In this document: positions 1 to 8,020 of the stretch, piece by piece | How positions within the stretch are numbered: position 1 is the stretch's first letter | How the letters are laid out: each line of letters begins with the position of its first letter | Source: Clostridiales bacterium | GTDB lineage: Bacteria; Bacillota; Clostridia; Christensenellales; Aristaeellaceae | NCBI GenBank assembly: GCA_012517815.1 | Contig: JAAYUF010000033.1 | Location: 1 to 44,540 of the forward strand | Length of the DNA stretch: 44,540 nt | Direction: 5' to 3' | Translations under genes and position numbers: made by a program | The notes under the pieces: generated by a model | The model's database searches: none | The model's input: only the letters and a program-made list of their open reading frames with translations | Told to the model about the DNA's origin: nothing

Positions 1-128
1 ATACCTCATGTCCTGTGTTATGCTGTTCATGAAGGGTAAGGCTCCTTTCGGTTTGTTGGTGTGTTGCAACTCAACTATACCGCTTCTTGTCTTATCCTTC
101 ATTCCTTTTCTTCGATGTCCAATTTGTA

Positions 129-142
129 TTGTAGTCCTACAA
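129..142. promoter_or_regulatory. Palindrome upstream of the pyd promoter (candidate operator)
   Basis: TTGTAG-TC-CTACAA is a perfect inverted repeat with 6-base arms. It ends 30 bases before the -35 box of the pyrimidine operon promoter. Its size and place suit an activator or repressor site. No regulator gene lies next to the operon, so the binding protein is unknown. Confidence 0.35.
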
Positions 143-172
143 CGGCCCCGGCGCTCATTTTTCCGCGGGCGC

Positions 173-201
173 TTGACAGCCCGCCCGGCATGGACTATAA
201 T
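173..201 (+). promoter_or_regulatory. Consensus sigma-70/sigma-A promoter of the pyd operon
   Basis: TTGACA (173-178), a 17-base spacer and TATAAT (196-201) match the housekeeping promoter consensus exactly. Transcription should start near 208, giving a leader of about 70 bases before the first gene at 281. A loose inverted repeat GTTC-N7-GAAC (211-225) lies just downstream of the expected start and could be an operator. Confidence 0.85.
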
Positions 202-225
202 GTGACCCAAGTTCATATCGAGAAC

Positions 226-267
226 ACGCCGCAATGAAGCGCAACTTCAATGCGGCGTGCACTTTTT
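226..267 (+). terminator. Terminator-like leader hairpin (possible attenuator)
   Basis: Arms of 14 bases (226-239 and 245-258) pair at all but one position around a 5-base loop. They are followed four bases later by TTTTT (263-267). This intrinsic-terminator layout sits inside the leader, directly before the AGGAG ribosome binding site at 268-272. It could terminate early under some conditions or mask the translation start. No PyrR-type binding motif was recognised. Confidence 0.55.
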
Positions 268-280
268 AGGAGATGATCGC

Positions 281-1603
281 ATGACCGGCGAGGAGATCCG
301 GAGCACCCAGAAGCAGTTCAGCCTGCAATCCTGGAGCAAACAGCGCAACCTGAACCCCATCCCGATAGCCCGCGGCGAGGGCATCTATTTCTGGGATACC
401 GAAGGCAAGCGGTATACCGATATGTCCTCCCAGCTGGTGAACATGAATCTCGGGTTTGGCAACCGGGCGATCGGGGATGCCATCAAGGCGCAGGTGGACC
501 GGTTCTGCTTCGCATCCCCTTCCTACGGCGTGGAACCCCGGGCGAAGCTCGCCGAAAAGATCATCGGCCTGATGCCGGACAACATGGCGAAGGTGTTCTT
601 TACCAACGCCGGCGCGGACGCCAACGAAAACGCCGTAAAGATGGCGCGCATGGTAACCGGCCGCAACAAGGTATTCAGCCGCTCCCGCAGCTACCACGGC
701 TCCTCCTTCGGGGCGGGCAACCTGACCGGCGAGCCGCGCCGTTATCCTTTGGAGCCCGGCATTCCGGGGTTTGTCAAGTTCTTTGACCCCTACCTGTACC
801 TGGAGGCGATCCCTTTCGCCACCGAGGAGGCCGCCACCCGCTACTATCTGGCCAAGCTGGACGAACAGCTACAGTATGAGAATCCCTCGGCGGTTGCCGC
901 CATCGTGCTGGAAACGATCACCGGCTCCAACGGCGTCATCATCCCGCCTGAGGGCTACCTGCCCGGCGTGCGCGCGCTGTGCGACAAGTACGGCATCCTG
1001 CTCATCTGCGACGAGGTGATGACCGGATGGTGCCGCACCGGCAAGATGTTCGCGTTTGAGCATTACGGCATCAAGCCGGATATGGTCACCTTTGCCAAGG
1101 GCGTGACCTGCGGCTATGTGCCGCTGGGCGGCGTGGTGGTCAGCCGCCGGATCGCCGAGTACTTCGACGATACCCTGCTTTCCTGCGGCTTGACCTACAG
1201 CGGCCATCCGCTGGGCTGCGCGGCCGGTATCGCGTGCGTGGACTATTACGAGGAAGCGCACGTGATGGAGCACGTGGCGGAAATCGGAAACGTGCTCAAG
1301 GCCAAACTGGAAGCCATCAAGGAGGCGCATCCCTGCGTGGGCGACGTGCGCGCCATCGGCCTGTTTTCCGCGGTGGAGCTCGTCAAAAGCAAGGAAACCC
1401 GCGAGGCGCTGGTCCCCTACGGGCGCGATCCGGAAGGCGTCATGGGCGGCATCAACAAAAAGCTGGCCGCCCGCGGTTTCATGACCTACACGCACGAAAA
1501 CTGCATCATCGTCGCGCCGCCGCTGATCATCACCGAAGCCCAGCTGACCGAAGAACTCCTGAAGCTGGACGAGGTGCTCGCGGAAGTCGACGCCACCCTG
1601 TAA
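281..1603 (+). CDS. pydD: Class III aminotransferase, probable beta-alanine aminotransferase
   Basis: This 440-residue PLP enzyme probably moves the amino group of beta-alanine (or 3-aminoisobutyrate) to an oxoacid, giving malonate semialdehyde. The fold-type I class III pattern is clear. An SxSYHG segment lies near residues 135-140, the PLP-ring aspartate is D244 in ICDEV, and the Schiff-base lysine is K273 in FAKG. The ATG at 281 is chosen because AGGAG (268-272) sits 8 bases before it; a GTG at 257 lies inside the leader hairpin. It is the first gene of the operon and is followed 19 bases later by the dehydrogenase. The family is established by sequence. Substrate is inferred from context and from the described extended reductive pyrimidine pathway (PydD/PydE). 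A different omega-amino acid is possible. Confidence 0.8.
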   Translation: MTGEEIRSTQKQFSLQSWSKQRNLNPIPIARGEGIYFWDTEGKRYTDMSSQLVNMNLGFGNRAIGDAIKAQVDRFCFASPSYGVEPRAKLAEKIIGLMPDNMAKVFFTNAGADANENAVKMARMVTGRNKVFSRSRSYHGSSFGAGNLTGEPRRYPLEPGIPGFVKFFDPYLYLEAIPFATEEAATRYYLAKLDEQLQYENPSAVAAIVLETITGSNGVIIPPEGYLPGVRALCDKYGILLICDEVMTGWCRTGKMFAFEHYGIKPDMVTFAKGVTCGYVPLGGVVVSRRIAEYFDDTLLSCGLTYSGHPLGCAAGIACVDYYEEAHVMEHVAEIGNVLKAKLEAIKEAHPCVGDVRAIGLFSAVELVKSKETREALVPYGRDPEGVMGGINKKLAARGFMTYTHENCIIVAPPLIITEAQLTEELLKLDEVLAEVDATL

Positions 1604-1622
1604 CCGATTGCGGAGGAACAGC

Positions 1623-2774
1623 ATGCCCTACACATTCCTGACCCCGAAACGCACCGTGTTTGGCGAAGGCGCGCTGGAAGCCTCGGAAGCGAGCTTCCGG
1701 GCGCTGGGCCAAAAAGCGCTGATTGTCACCGGCCAAGTGGTCCGCAAAGGCGAAGCCTTCGCCCGCCTGACCGGACTGCTTGCGCGGATTGGCGTAGCTT
1801 ACGAAGTGTTTTCCGACATCCCCGGCGAACCGGACGACGCTATGGTGGACGCCGGCGCGGCCGTATACCGCGCAGCCGGCTGCGATCACCTGATCGGCCT
1901 TGGCGGCGGCAGCCCGCTGGACTGCGCCAAGGCGATCGCCGTTGGTCTTGTACTCCCCGGCAGCGTTTGCGCCTATGCCGGCCGCGACATTCAGGCGGAT
2001 GTGCCGCCGATGGCTCTGATCCCCACCACCGCAGGAACCGGCTCCGAGGCGACGAAGTTTACCGTGATCACCGACCATGTCGGCGGGGCGAAGCTGCTGC
2101 TCAAAGGCGACGCGCTGCTTCCCGCGCTGGCGGTTGTGGATTACACCTTCACGCTTTCCGCGCCTCCCTCGCTCACCGCGGCGACCGGCATGGACGCGTT
2201 GACCCACGCCGTGGAAGCCTACACGTCGCGCAGGGCCAACCCGCTGACCGACCCCTACGCCGTGGACGCAACCCGCCGAATCCTTGCATGCCTCCCCGGC
2301 GCCTACCGCAACGGCAACGCGCTCAGGGAACGGGAGTCCATGGCGATCGCCGCCTATGAAGCGGGCCTAAGCATCTGCAACGCCTCCGTAACGCTTGTGC
2401 ACGGCATGAGCCGCCCCATCGGCGCGAAGTTCCATGTGCCCCACGGCCTCTCCAACGCCATGCTGCTGGCCCCCTGCCTGACTTTCGCAGCAAAGGGCGC
2501 GCCGCAGCGGTTCGCCCGGCTCGCGCGCGAGGTTGGCTGCGCGGGCGCCGGGGACAGCGATACCCACGCCGCGCTGGCGCTGATCGACCGCCTGGCCGAG
2601 CTGACGGCCGAGCTGGATATCCCCACGCTGGCTGCGTACGGCGTGCCGGAGGGCGAGTTCCGCGCCCTGATCCCGCAAATGGCGAAGGAAGCGCTTGCCA
2701 GCGGCAGTCCCGGCAACACGCTGTGCGAGGTCACGGAAGCGGATATCGTGTCCCTGTACCACGGCCTGTACTGA
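1623..2774 (+). CDS. pydE: Iron-containing alcohol dehydrogenase, probable malonic semialdehyde reductase
   Basis: This 383-residue group III (Fe-dependent) alcohol dehydrogenase should reduce the semialdehyde made by the preceding aminotransferase to 3-hydroxypropionate, regenerating NAD(P)+. The nucleotide-binding GGGSPLD is at 94-100. The metal ligands expected from FucO-type enzymes are all present: D191, H195, H260 and H274. The ATG at 1623 follows GGAGG at 1612-1616, so an upstream TTG at 1608 is not used. Length is normal for the family. The dehydrogenase family is certain from sequence. The aldehyde substrate is inferred from its place beside PydD in a pyrimidine operon. Reduction rather than oxidation fits a fermentative host. 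Confidence 0.78.
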   Translation: MPYTFLTPKRTVFGEGALEASEASFRALGQKALIVTGQVVRKGEAFARLTGLLARIGVAYEVFSDIPGEPDDAMVDAGAAVYRAAGCDHLIGLGGGSPLDCAKAIAVGLVLPGSVCAYAGRDIQADVPPMALIPTTAGTGSEATKFTVITDHVGGAKLLLKGDALLPALAVVDYTFTLSAPPSLTAATGMDALTHAVEAYTSRRANPLTDPYAVDATRRILACLPGAYRNGNALRERESMAIAAYEAGLSICNASVTLVHGMSRPIGAKFHVPHGLSNAMLLAPCLTFAAKGAPQRFARLAREVGCAGAGDSDTHAALALIDRLAELTAELDIPTLAAYGVPEGEFRALIPQMAKEALASGSPGNTLCEVTEADIVSLYHGLY

Positions 2775-2843
2775 CCGCCCGGCCGTCTGCCAGGCGCCCG
2801 TTTCCGCCCCGCCGGCCGCGCCGGCCAACCGAATACCGCTTAC

Positions 2844-2874
2844 AAAGGCGTAAGGCGAAAAACCTTACGCCTTT
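2844..2874 (+). terminator. Intercistronic hairpin between pydE and the ABC ATPase
   Basis: A perfect 12-base inverted repeat (2844-2855 and 2863-2874, 7-base loop) lies in the 140-base gap. No T-tract follows, so it is more likely a partial terminator, an mRNA-stabilising structure or a processing site than a full stop. Confidence 0.5.
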
Positions 2875-2914
2875 GCGTATTGCGGACCTGACCACAGAAA
2901 ACGGAGGGAACCGA

Positions 2915-3730
2915 ATGCAATTTGCCAGGAAGCTGCCCAAAACCGACACAGGGGTCGACGACGGCATCGAGATCCGCATTGAGAATCTGTCCGTTCGCTT
3001 TCCGGACAAGAACAGCCGCGCGACGGTCGACGCGCTGACCGGCATCAACCTGGACATACGCCGCGGCGAGTTCATTTCGCTGGTCGGCCCTTCCGGCTGC
3101 GGAAAAACCACGCTGCTGCGCACCATCGCCGATCTGCAGGCCCCCTCCGAGGGCACGGTGACCGTGCGCGGCCGGACGCCCCGCGAAATGCGCCTGCAAA
3201 AGAAGTTTGGCATCGTGTTTCAAAGCCCCGTGCTGTACGACTGGCGCACCGCCCGACGCAATGTGTGCATGCCCATGGAGCTGATGGGCCTACCCAGAAA
3301 ACAGCGCACCCGGACGGTCAGCGAGATGCTGGACCTGGTAAACCTGCTGGGTTCCGGCCACAAGTACCCCCACCAGATGTCCGGCGGCATGCAGCAGCGC
3401 GTGGGCATCGCGCGGGCGCTGGCCACCCAGCCGGAAATCCTGCTGATGGACGAGCCGTTTTCGGCGCTGGACGAGTTTACCAAGGAAAAGCTCAACGAGG
3501 AGCTGCTCTCCATCTGGAGCATCGCCAAAAAAACCGTCGTGTTTGTGACCCACAACATTGCGGAGTCCGTTTTCCTGTCCGACCGCGTGGTGGTGCTTTC
3601 CCCCCATCCCGGCCGCGTTTCCGCCGTGGTGGAGATCGACCTGCCCCGACCCCGCCACCTGGCCGTCAGGGACACGCCCGCTTTCGGCGCGCTGGTGTCC
3701 AGGGTGCGCAACAGCTTTGAGGGAGTGTGA
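2915..3730 (+). CDS. NitT/TauT-family ABC transporter ATPase (pyrimidine import)
   Basis: This 271-residue ATPase powers the importer formed with the next three genes. The Walker A sequence GPSGCGKTT is at 58-66. The signature MSGGMQQR and the Walker B segment LLMDEPFSALDE follow in normal order, and the C-terminal part has the VTHNIAES switch region. The ATG at 2915 follows GGAGGG at 2903-2908; the open frame upstream is arginine/proline-rich noncoding sequence. It belongs to the nitrate/taurine/thiamine-precursor group (COG1116 type). Association with an NMT1-type binding protein and uracil-degrading enzymes suggests pyrimidine or dihydropyrimidine uptake. The substrate is inferred. Confidence 0.88.
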   Translation: MQFARKLPKTDTGVDDGIEIRIENLSVRFPDKNSRATVDALTGINLDIRRGEFISLVGPSGCGKTTLLRTIADLQAPSEGTVTVRGRTPREMRLQKKFGIVFQSPVLYDWRTARRNVCMPMELMGLPRKQRTRTVSEMLDLVNLLGSGHKYPHQMSGGMQQRVGIARALATQPEILLMDEPFSALDEFTKEKLNEELLSIWSIAKKTVVFVTHNIAESVFLSDRVVVLSPHPGRVSAVVEIDLPRPRHLAVRDTPAFGALVSRVRNSFEGV

Positions 3731-3734
3731 GCCT

Positions 3735-4589
3735 TTGAACGCGATCCGCTGGAAGAAGTTCTTTGCCTCCCCCAAATGGGTAACGGTGGTTTGGGTGCTG
3801 GGGCTGATCCTCGTGTGGGAAATCGGCGCGACCGTCGTCGCCGGCGTCAAGCGCACGCCGGAAAACGTTCTGCCGCACCTCTACCAGATTATCGGCTCGG
3901 TGTTCAGCAGCCAGAAGGCCAACAGCACGCAGACCGCCATCCAGATCGTGCTCTCCAACGCGTGGATCACCCTGATGCGCGCGGGCATCGGCTTCGCGCT
4001 GGGCGCGATGGCCGGGTTCATGCTGGCGCTGCTGATGAGCCTGTTCAGCGCCGTGGAAAAGATGATCTTCCCCTACCTCATGATGATCCAGATGATCCCG
4101 ATTCTCGGCATGGCGCCGATCGTGCTGGCGATCACCCGCGACATCGACAAGAGCCGCATCGTCATCGCCGCCATCCTGACGTTTTACCCCGTGGCGACCA
4201 ACACGCTTTCCGGCTTTAAGGCGGTGGAGCGGGAAAAGCGGGAGCTGATGTTTTCGCTCGCCGCCAGCCGGTACGACGTGTACCGCAAGCTCCTGATCCC
4301 CAGCAGCCTCCCCTACCTGTTCACGGGCCTCAAAATCGCGGCGCCGATGGCGATCACCGCCTCCATCCTGGTGGATACCCTGCAGGGCGGCGGCGGCCTC
4401 GGGTGTATGATGAGCCAATCCCTCAAGCACGCCATGACCATTTACGTATTCTGGCAAATCGTGTTCCTCAGCGCCATCATCGGCATCCTGAGTTACCAGC
4501 TCATGGCGTGGCTGGAAAAGCTCGTGTCCCCCTACCGCCGCTCCGGCGGAGATTTCCCGGCCACCGACGCAAAGGAGCCGACGCCATGA
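3735..4589 (+). CDS. NitT/TauT-family ABC permease 1
   Basis: This 284-residue inner-membrane permease has about six hydrophobic segments and the cytoplasmic EAA-like loop (around FSLAASRYDVYRKLLIP) that contacts the ATPase. A TTG start at 3735 is chosen: GAGGGAG overlaps the end of the ATPase gene at the right distance, and the residues after the TTG (NAIRWKKFF) begin a typical permease N-terminus. Only four bases separate it from the ATPase stop. Its stop overlaps the next permease start (ATGA at 4586-4589), so the two are probably translationally coupled and form a heterodimer. Confidence 0.85.
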   Translation: MNAIRWKKFFASPKWVTVVWVLGLILVWEIGATVVAGVKRTPENVLPHLYQIIGSVFSSQKANSTQTAIQIVLSNAWITLMRAGIGFALGAMAGFMLALLMSLFSAVEKMIFPYLMMIQMIPILGMAPIVLAITRDIDKSRIVIAAILTFYPVATNTLSGFKAVEREKRELMFSLAASRYDVYRKLLIPSSLPYLFTGLKIAAPMAITASILVDTLQGGGGLGCMMSQSLKHAMTIYVFWQIVFLSAIIGILSYQLMAWLEKLVSPYRRSGGDFPATDAKEPTP

Positions 4590-5386
4590 ACAAGCAAAGC
4601 AACGCCTGGGATCAGATTTCCACCTTCCTGTACCCCGTCGCGTTCGGCGCGCTGTTTGTCGTCCTGTGGCAAACCGGCCTTCTGCACAGGCTGCTGGGCG
4701 CGGACACCTTCACGCTTCCGCTGCCCGGCCGCATTTTTACCATCATCGAAGAAAACACGCCGGCGATCATGGGCAACGTTCGCGCGACCCTTACCGTCGC
4801 GCTGGGCGGGTTGGCGCTGGGGTCGCTGATCGGCTACCTGCTGGGCGTCCTCGCGGCGCTGTTCTCCAAATGGGGCAAGGGCGGCCTGACGCTCGCCTCG
4901 GCGTTTAACGCCATCCCCATCATCGCCATCGCGCCGATTCTGAACAACCTGACCAAGGACTTCAGCACCGACGCGAACATCCGCAGCATGTTTGCCAAAA
5001 TCCTGGTGGTAACGGTCACCTCGATGGTCGCCATGAGCGTGAACGCCTATCGCGGGCTTACCGAGCTCAAGCCCTTCTCGCTGGACCTGATGCGCTCCTG
5101 CGCGGCCAGCGGGCGGCAGATTTTCTTCAAGCTCCGGGTGCCCAACAGCGTGCCGTTCATCTTTACGGCGCTTCGCGTGAGCGTACCGGGCTGCATCATC
5201 AGCGCGCTGGTGAGCGAGTATTTCGCGGAGTACATCGTGGGCGTCGGCCGCCAGATACGCGAAAACATCGTGCTGGCGCAGTACGCCACCGCCTGGGCGT
5301 ATATTGTGGTCGCCTGCGCCATGGGCATCGCGCTGTATGCGGCGCTGCTGATTTCCGAGCGTATTCTGCTGAAGGGGCGCGGGTAG
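4586..5386 (+). CDS. NitT/TauT-family ABC permease 2
   Basis: This 266-residue permease is the partner of the preceding one. It has several membrane segments and an EAA-like loop (LMRSCAASGRQIFFKLRVP). The ATG at 4586 overlaps the upstream stop. Paired, non-identical COG0600-type permeases occur in related systems for thiamine precursors and pyrimidines. The heterodimer would form the channel served by the ATPase at 2915-3730 and the binding protein at 5436-6545. Confidence 0.85.
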   Translation: MNKQSNAWDQISTFLYPVAFGALFVVLWQTGLLHRLLGADTFTLPLPGRIFTIIEENTPAIMGNVRATLTVALGGLALGSLIGYLLGVLAALFSKWGKGGLTLASAFNAIPIIAIAPILNNLTKDFSTDANIRSMFAKILVVTVTSMVAMSVNAYRGLTELKPFSLDLMRSCAASGRQIFFKLRVPNSVPFIFTALRVSVPGCIISALVSEYFAEYIVGVGRQIRENIVLAQYATAWAYIVVACAMGIALYAALLISERILLKGRG

Positions 5387-5435
5387 CGGCCCTCCGGTTG
5401 GAATAAATCCAAAGCTTGCCGGGGAGGAAACAAGG

Positions 5436-6545
5436 ATGAGAAATGGAAACGTGAACTGGAATGGGAACCGGAACCGGTTGATGGCCGTCGTCGCGCTGGT
5501 GCTCTCGCTGATGGTGGCGCTGGCCGCCGTACCCGCGATGGCCGCAGGGTACGCCCCCGACGCGACCGCCGAAACGATCGTCAAGGACGCGGCGTCGCAG
5601 GGCAAAGTCGGCAACTGGGGTCTGGGAAACGAGTATGAGGTGCAGGCGCTTTTGTCCAAATACGGTCAGCCCGCCACGTACCTGAGCCAGGCGTTCGACA
5701 TGGACGGTTTCGATGACGATTCCATCCTGCTGGCTTCCGCGATGACCTACAACGAGCTGGGCCTGGTGAAAAACAGCTACCAGGGCGGCTACGGCTACGG
5801 TGACGCCGTGAAGTACATCGACATGAACGACGAGGGCGTCGCGATGCTGGAGGACAACATCTTTACCACCGCCGCTTTCGCCGCCGCCAACCCCAACACC
5901 GTCAAGGCTTTCGTCGCCGCTTCCGTCAAGGGCTGGGCGTATGCCTGCCAAAACCCCGCCGAGGCCGCCGAGATCGTCTACCAGTACGGCTCGTCCGTAT
6001 CCAGCGAGCATCAGGCGTACATGGCGGAGGAAGTCAAGAAGCTCGTAGAAACCGACACGCAGGGCAACCCTGTAACCGCTTACGGTAAGATCGACGACGC
6101 CGCCATGCAGCAGACGCTGGACCTCGCCAAGACCTACATCAAGCTGACCGACTCCGTGGCCGCCGAGAAGCTCGCCTCCCTGACGCTGGACGACATCCGC
6201 GATTCCAGCTATTTTGACGCCGCCACCGCCGAAGGCGCCGTGCCGGGCGCGCCGGAAAAGACCGATGTGACCATCCAGCTCAAGTGGCTGCCGCAGGCGC
6301 AGTTCATGGGCTACTATGTGGCTTTGAGCAAGGGCTACTACAGCGATGCCGGCCTGAACGTAACCATCGTGCCCGGCGGCGGCGACATCAGCGAGACCAC
6401 GGCCGTCTACACCGGCCAGGTTGATTTCGGCGTTACCTGGGTGTCCAACCTGATCGCCGCCAACGCCGGCGGCATGGGCCTGACCGAAGTCGCGCAGATC
6501 TTCCAGCGCTCCGGCCTGGTGCTCGTGTACAAAGTGAGCGAATAA
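5436..6545 (+). CDS. NMT1/THI5-like substrate-binding protein, circularly permuted
   Basis: This 369-residue secreted protein should capture the substrate for the importer. A signal peptide (about 1-37, ending AVPAMAA, no lipobox cysteine) is followed by the parts of the NMT1 fold in the wrong order. Residues about 56-240 match what is normally the middle and C-terminal part (KVGNWGLGNE, DEGVAMLED at 132-140, KGWAYACQNPAEAAEI at 165-180). Residues about 277-369 match what is normally the mature N-terminus (IQLKWLPQAQF at 280-290, GYYSDAGLNV, then VDFGVTW and QIFQRSG at 354-360). The total length equals one complete domain, so nothing large is missing. The new ends lie in the loop normally linking QIFQRSG to the GNWG strand. 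A strong GGGGAGG site precedes the ATG. The family is clear. Pyrimidine binding is inferred. Confidence 0.85.
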   Translation: MRNGNVNWNGNRNRLMAVVALVLSLMVALAAVPAMAAGYAPDATAETIVKDAASQGKVGNWGLGNEYEVQALLSKYGQPATYLSQAFDMDGFDDDSILLASAMTYNELGLVKNSYQGGYGYGDAVKYIDMNDEGVAMLEDNIFTTAAFAAANPNTVKAFVAASVKGWAYACQNPAEAAEIVYQYGSSVSSEHQAYMAEEVKKLVETDTQGNPVTAYGKIDDAAMQQTLDLAKTYIKLTDSVAAEKLASLTLDDIRDSSYFDAATAEGAVPGAPEKTDVTIQLKWLPQAQFMGYYVALSKGYYSDAGLNVTIVPGGGDISETTAVYTGQVDFGVTWVSNLIAANAGGMGLTEVAQIFQRSGLVLVYKVSE

Positions 6546-6576
6546 CCCGGCTAAAACCCAAGTTGACAACACATCG

Positions 6577-6604
6577 CCCGCGGGACGCAGGTGCGTCCCG
6601 CGGG
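6577..6604 (+). terminator. GC-rich hairpin after the binding-protein gene
   Basis: A perfect 12-base inverted repeat, CCCGCGGGACGC and its complement, encloses a 4-base loop. No T-run follows, and AAGGAGG of the next gene comes soon after. Such hairpins often protect the binding-protein mRNA or reduce read-through. Confidence 0.5.
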
Positions 6605-6625
6605 CCCCGTTAAGGAGGCTTCCCC

Positions 6626-7993
6626 ATGGATCTGCTCATTCGAAACGGCATGCTGGTCACGGAGACCGAGGTTTTCCGGGGCGATATCGGCGTTCAGAAC
6701 GGCAAGATCGCGCTGATCGGCGCTTCGCTAGATCTGCCGGCGGCACGGGTGGTGGATGCCGGGGGCAAGTACGTGCTGCCCGGCGGCATCGACGCGCACA
6801 CACACCTTGCCATGCCTTTTGGCGGCACCGTTTCCGCAGACGGATACCTGTCCGGCACGCGCGCGGCGGCCTGCGGCGGCGTAACCACCGTGTTTGACTA
6901 CACCATGCAGCGCAAGGGCAAGGGCGTTCTGGAAACCGTGGAGGCCCGCCGGGCGCTTTGCGATCCCGAGGCGTGCGTGGACTACGCCTTCCACTGCATC
7001 GTGACCGATTTAAACGGCGGCGCACTGCTGGACGAGTTTCAGGCTTCCGTGGATTACGGCGTCACCAGCTTCAAGTGCTTCTTTGTTTATAAAAAGGAAG
7101 GCATGATGGTGGACGACGCCACCTTCCTGAAAGTCCTGCTCAAGGCGCGCGAAGTCGGCGCCATTACCAACCTGCACGCGGAAAACCCGGACGTGATTGA
7201 TATGAACGTCGCGCAGTTTCTGCGGGAAGGGAAAACGTCCGCATGGTACCATTACCTGTCCCGCCCCGAGTTTGTGGAGGCGGAAGCGGACAAGCGCGCC
7301 GTGCACTGGGCCAAATCGGTGGATGCGCCGCTGTATATCGTCCATATGGCCGATCAGGAGGGCCTGGAGGCCGCCGTTGCCGCCAAGCGCGCGGGCGCGC
7401 CGATTTTCATCGAAACCTGCCCGCAGTATCTGGAGTTCACCTGCGATGTGTACAAGCGCCCGGACGGCCGCAATTTCGTCTGTTCCCCGCCCATTAAGGG
7501 GGAAGAAAGCCGCGCGGCGCTCTGGAAAGCCGTCGCAGACGGCGGCATCGATACGGTTGCCACCGACCACTGCCCCTTCCAAAGCTATGAGAAGGATTGG
7601 GGCAAGGATGATTTCACCAGGATCCCCAACGGCTGCGCCGGCATTGAGAACCTGTACCCCTACATGCTCGCGGCCGCCAACGAGGGGAAGATCACCTTCC
7701 CGCGCGCGGTGCAGCTTTGTTCCGCCAACCCCGCCCGAATTTTCGGCTGCACGGAAAAGGGTTCGCTGACGGTGGGCAAGGATGCGGACATCGTAGTGTA
7801 TGATCCGGAAAAGGTGGTAACCATCTCGGTGGGCAACATGCACTCCGATTCCGATCACACCATCTGGGAAGGCAAAACCCTGAAAGGATATCCCGTAGAA
7901 ACCTATGTGCGCGGCAAACTGGTCTACAGGGACGGTCAGTTCGTCGGCGAACCCGGCTACGGCCGTTTTGTCAAGCGCGCGCCGTCCAAATAG
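6626..7993 (+). CDS. pydB: Dihydropyrimidinase (hydantoinase family)
   Basis: This 455-residue cytoplasmic cyclic amidohydrolase opens dihydrouracil or dihydrothymine to the N-carbamoyl-beta-amino acid. The binuclear metal site of the family is intact: H58 and H60 in DAHTHL, carboxylated lysine K150 in SFKCFF, H184, H240 and D314 in ATDHCPF. Length is typical for dihydropyrimidinases and D-hydantoinases. TAAGGAGG precedes the ATG. The next gene is the dehydrogenase that makes its substrate and the one after it hydrolyses its product. This makes dihydropyrimidinase more likely than a hydantoinase or allantoinase. Such genes are also annotated hydA. Confidence 0.92.
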   Translation: MDLLIRNGMLVTETEVFRGDIGVQNGKIALIGASLDLPAARVVDAGGKYVLPGGIDAHTHLAMPFGGTVSADGYLSGTRAAACGGVTTVFDYTMQRKGKGVLETVEARRALCDPEACVDYAFHCIVTDLNGGALLDEFQASVDYGVTSFKCFFVYKKEGMMVDDATFLKVLLKAREVGAITNLHAENPDVIDMNVAQFLREGKTSAWYHYLSRPEFVEAEADKRAVHWAKSVDAPLYIVHMADQEGLEAAVAAKRAGAPIFIETCPQYLEFTCDVYKRPDGRNFVCSPPIKGEESRAALWKAVADGGIDTVATDHCPFQSYEKDWGKDDFTRIPNGCAGIENLYPYMLAAANEGKITFPRAVQLCSANPARIFGCTEKGSLTVGKDADIVVYDPEKVVTISVGNMHSDSDHTIWEGKTLKGYPVETYVRGKLVYRDGQFVGEPGYGRFVKRAPSK

Positions 7994-8020
7994 CGCGTCT
8001 CAGCAGGGAGGAATCTGCCC

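Noticed and set aside
8-205. Open frame of 65 codons at the left edge
   Set aside because: It has no ribosome binding site or family features, and it runs through the consensus promoter of the pyd operon.
5436-6545. Binding protein seen as a truncated or frameshifted gene
   Set aside because: Both halves are present once, total length matches one domain, there is a signal peptide and no internal stop. Permutation explains it better than decay.
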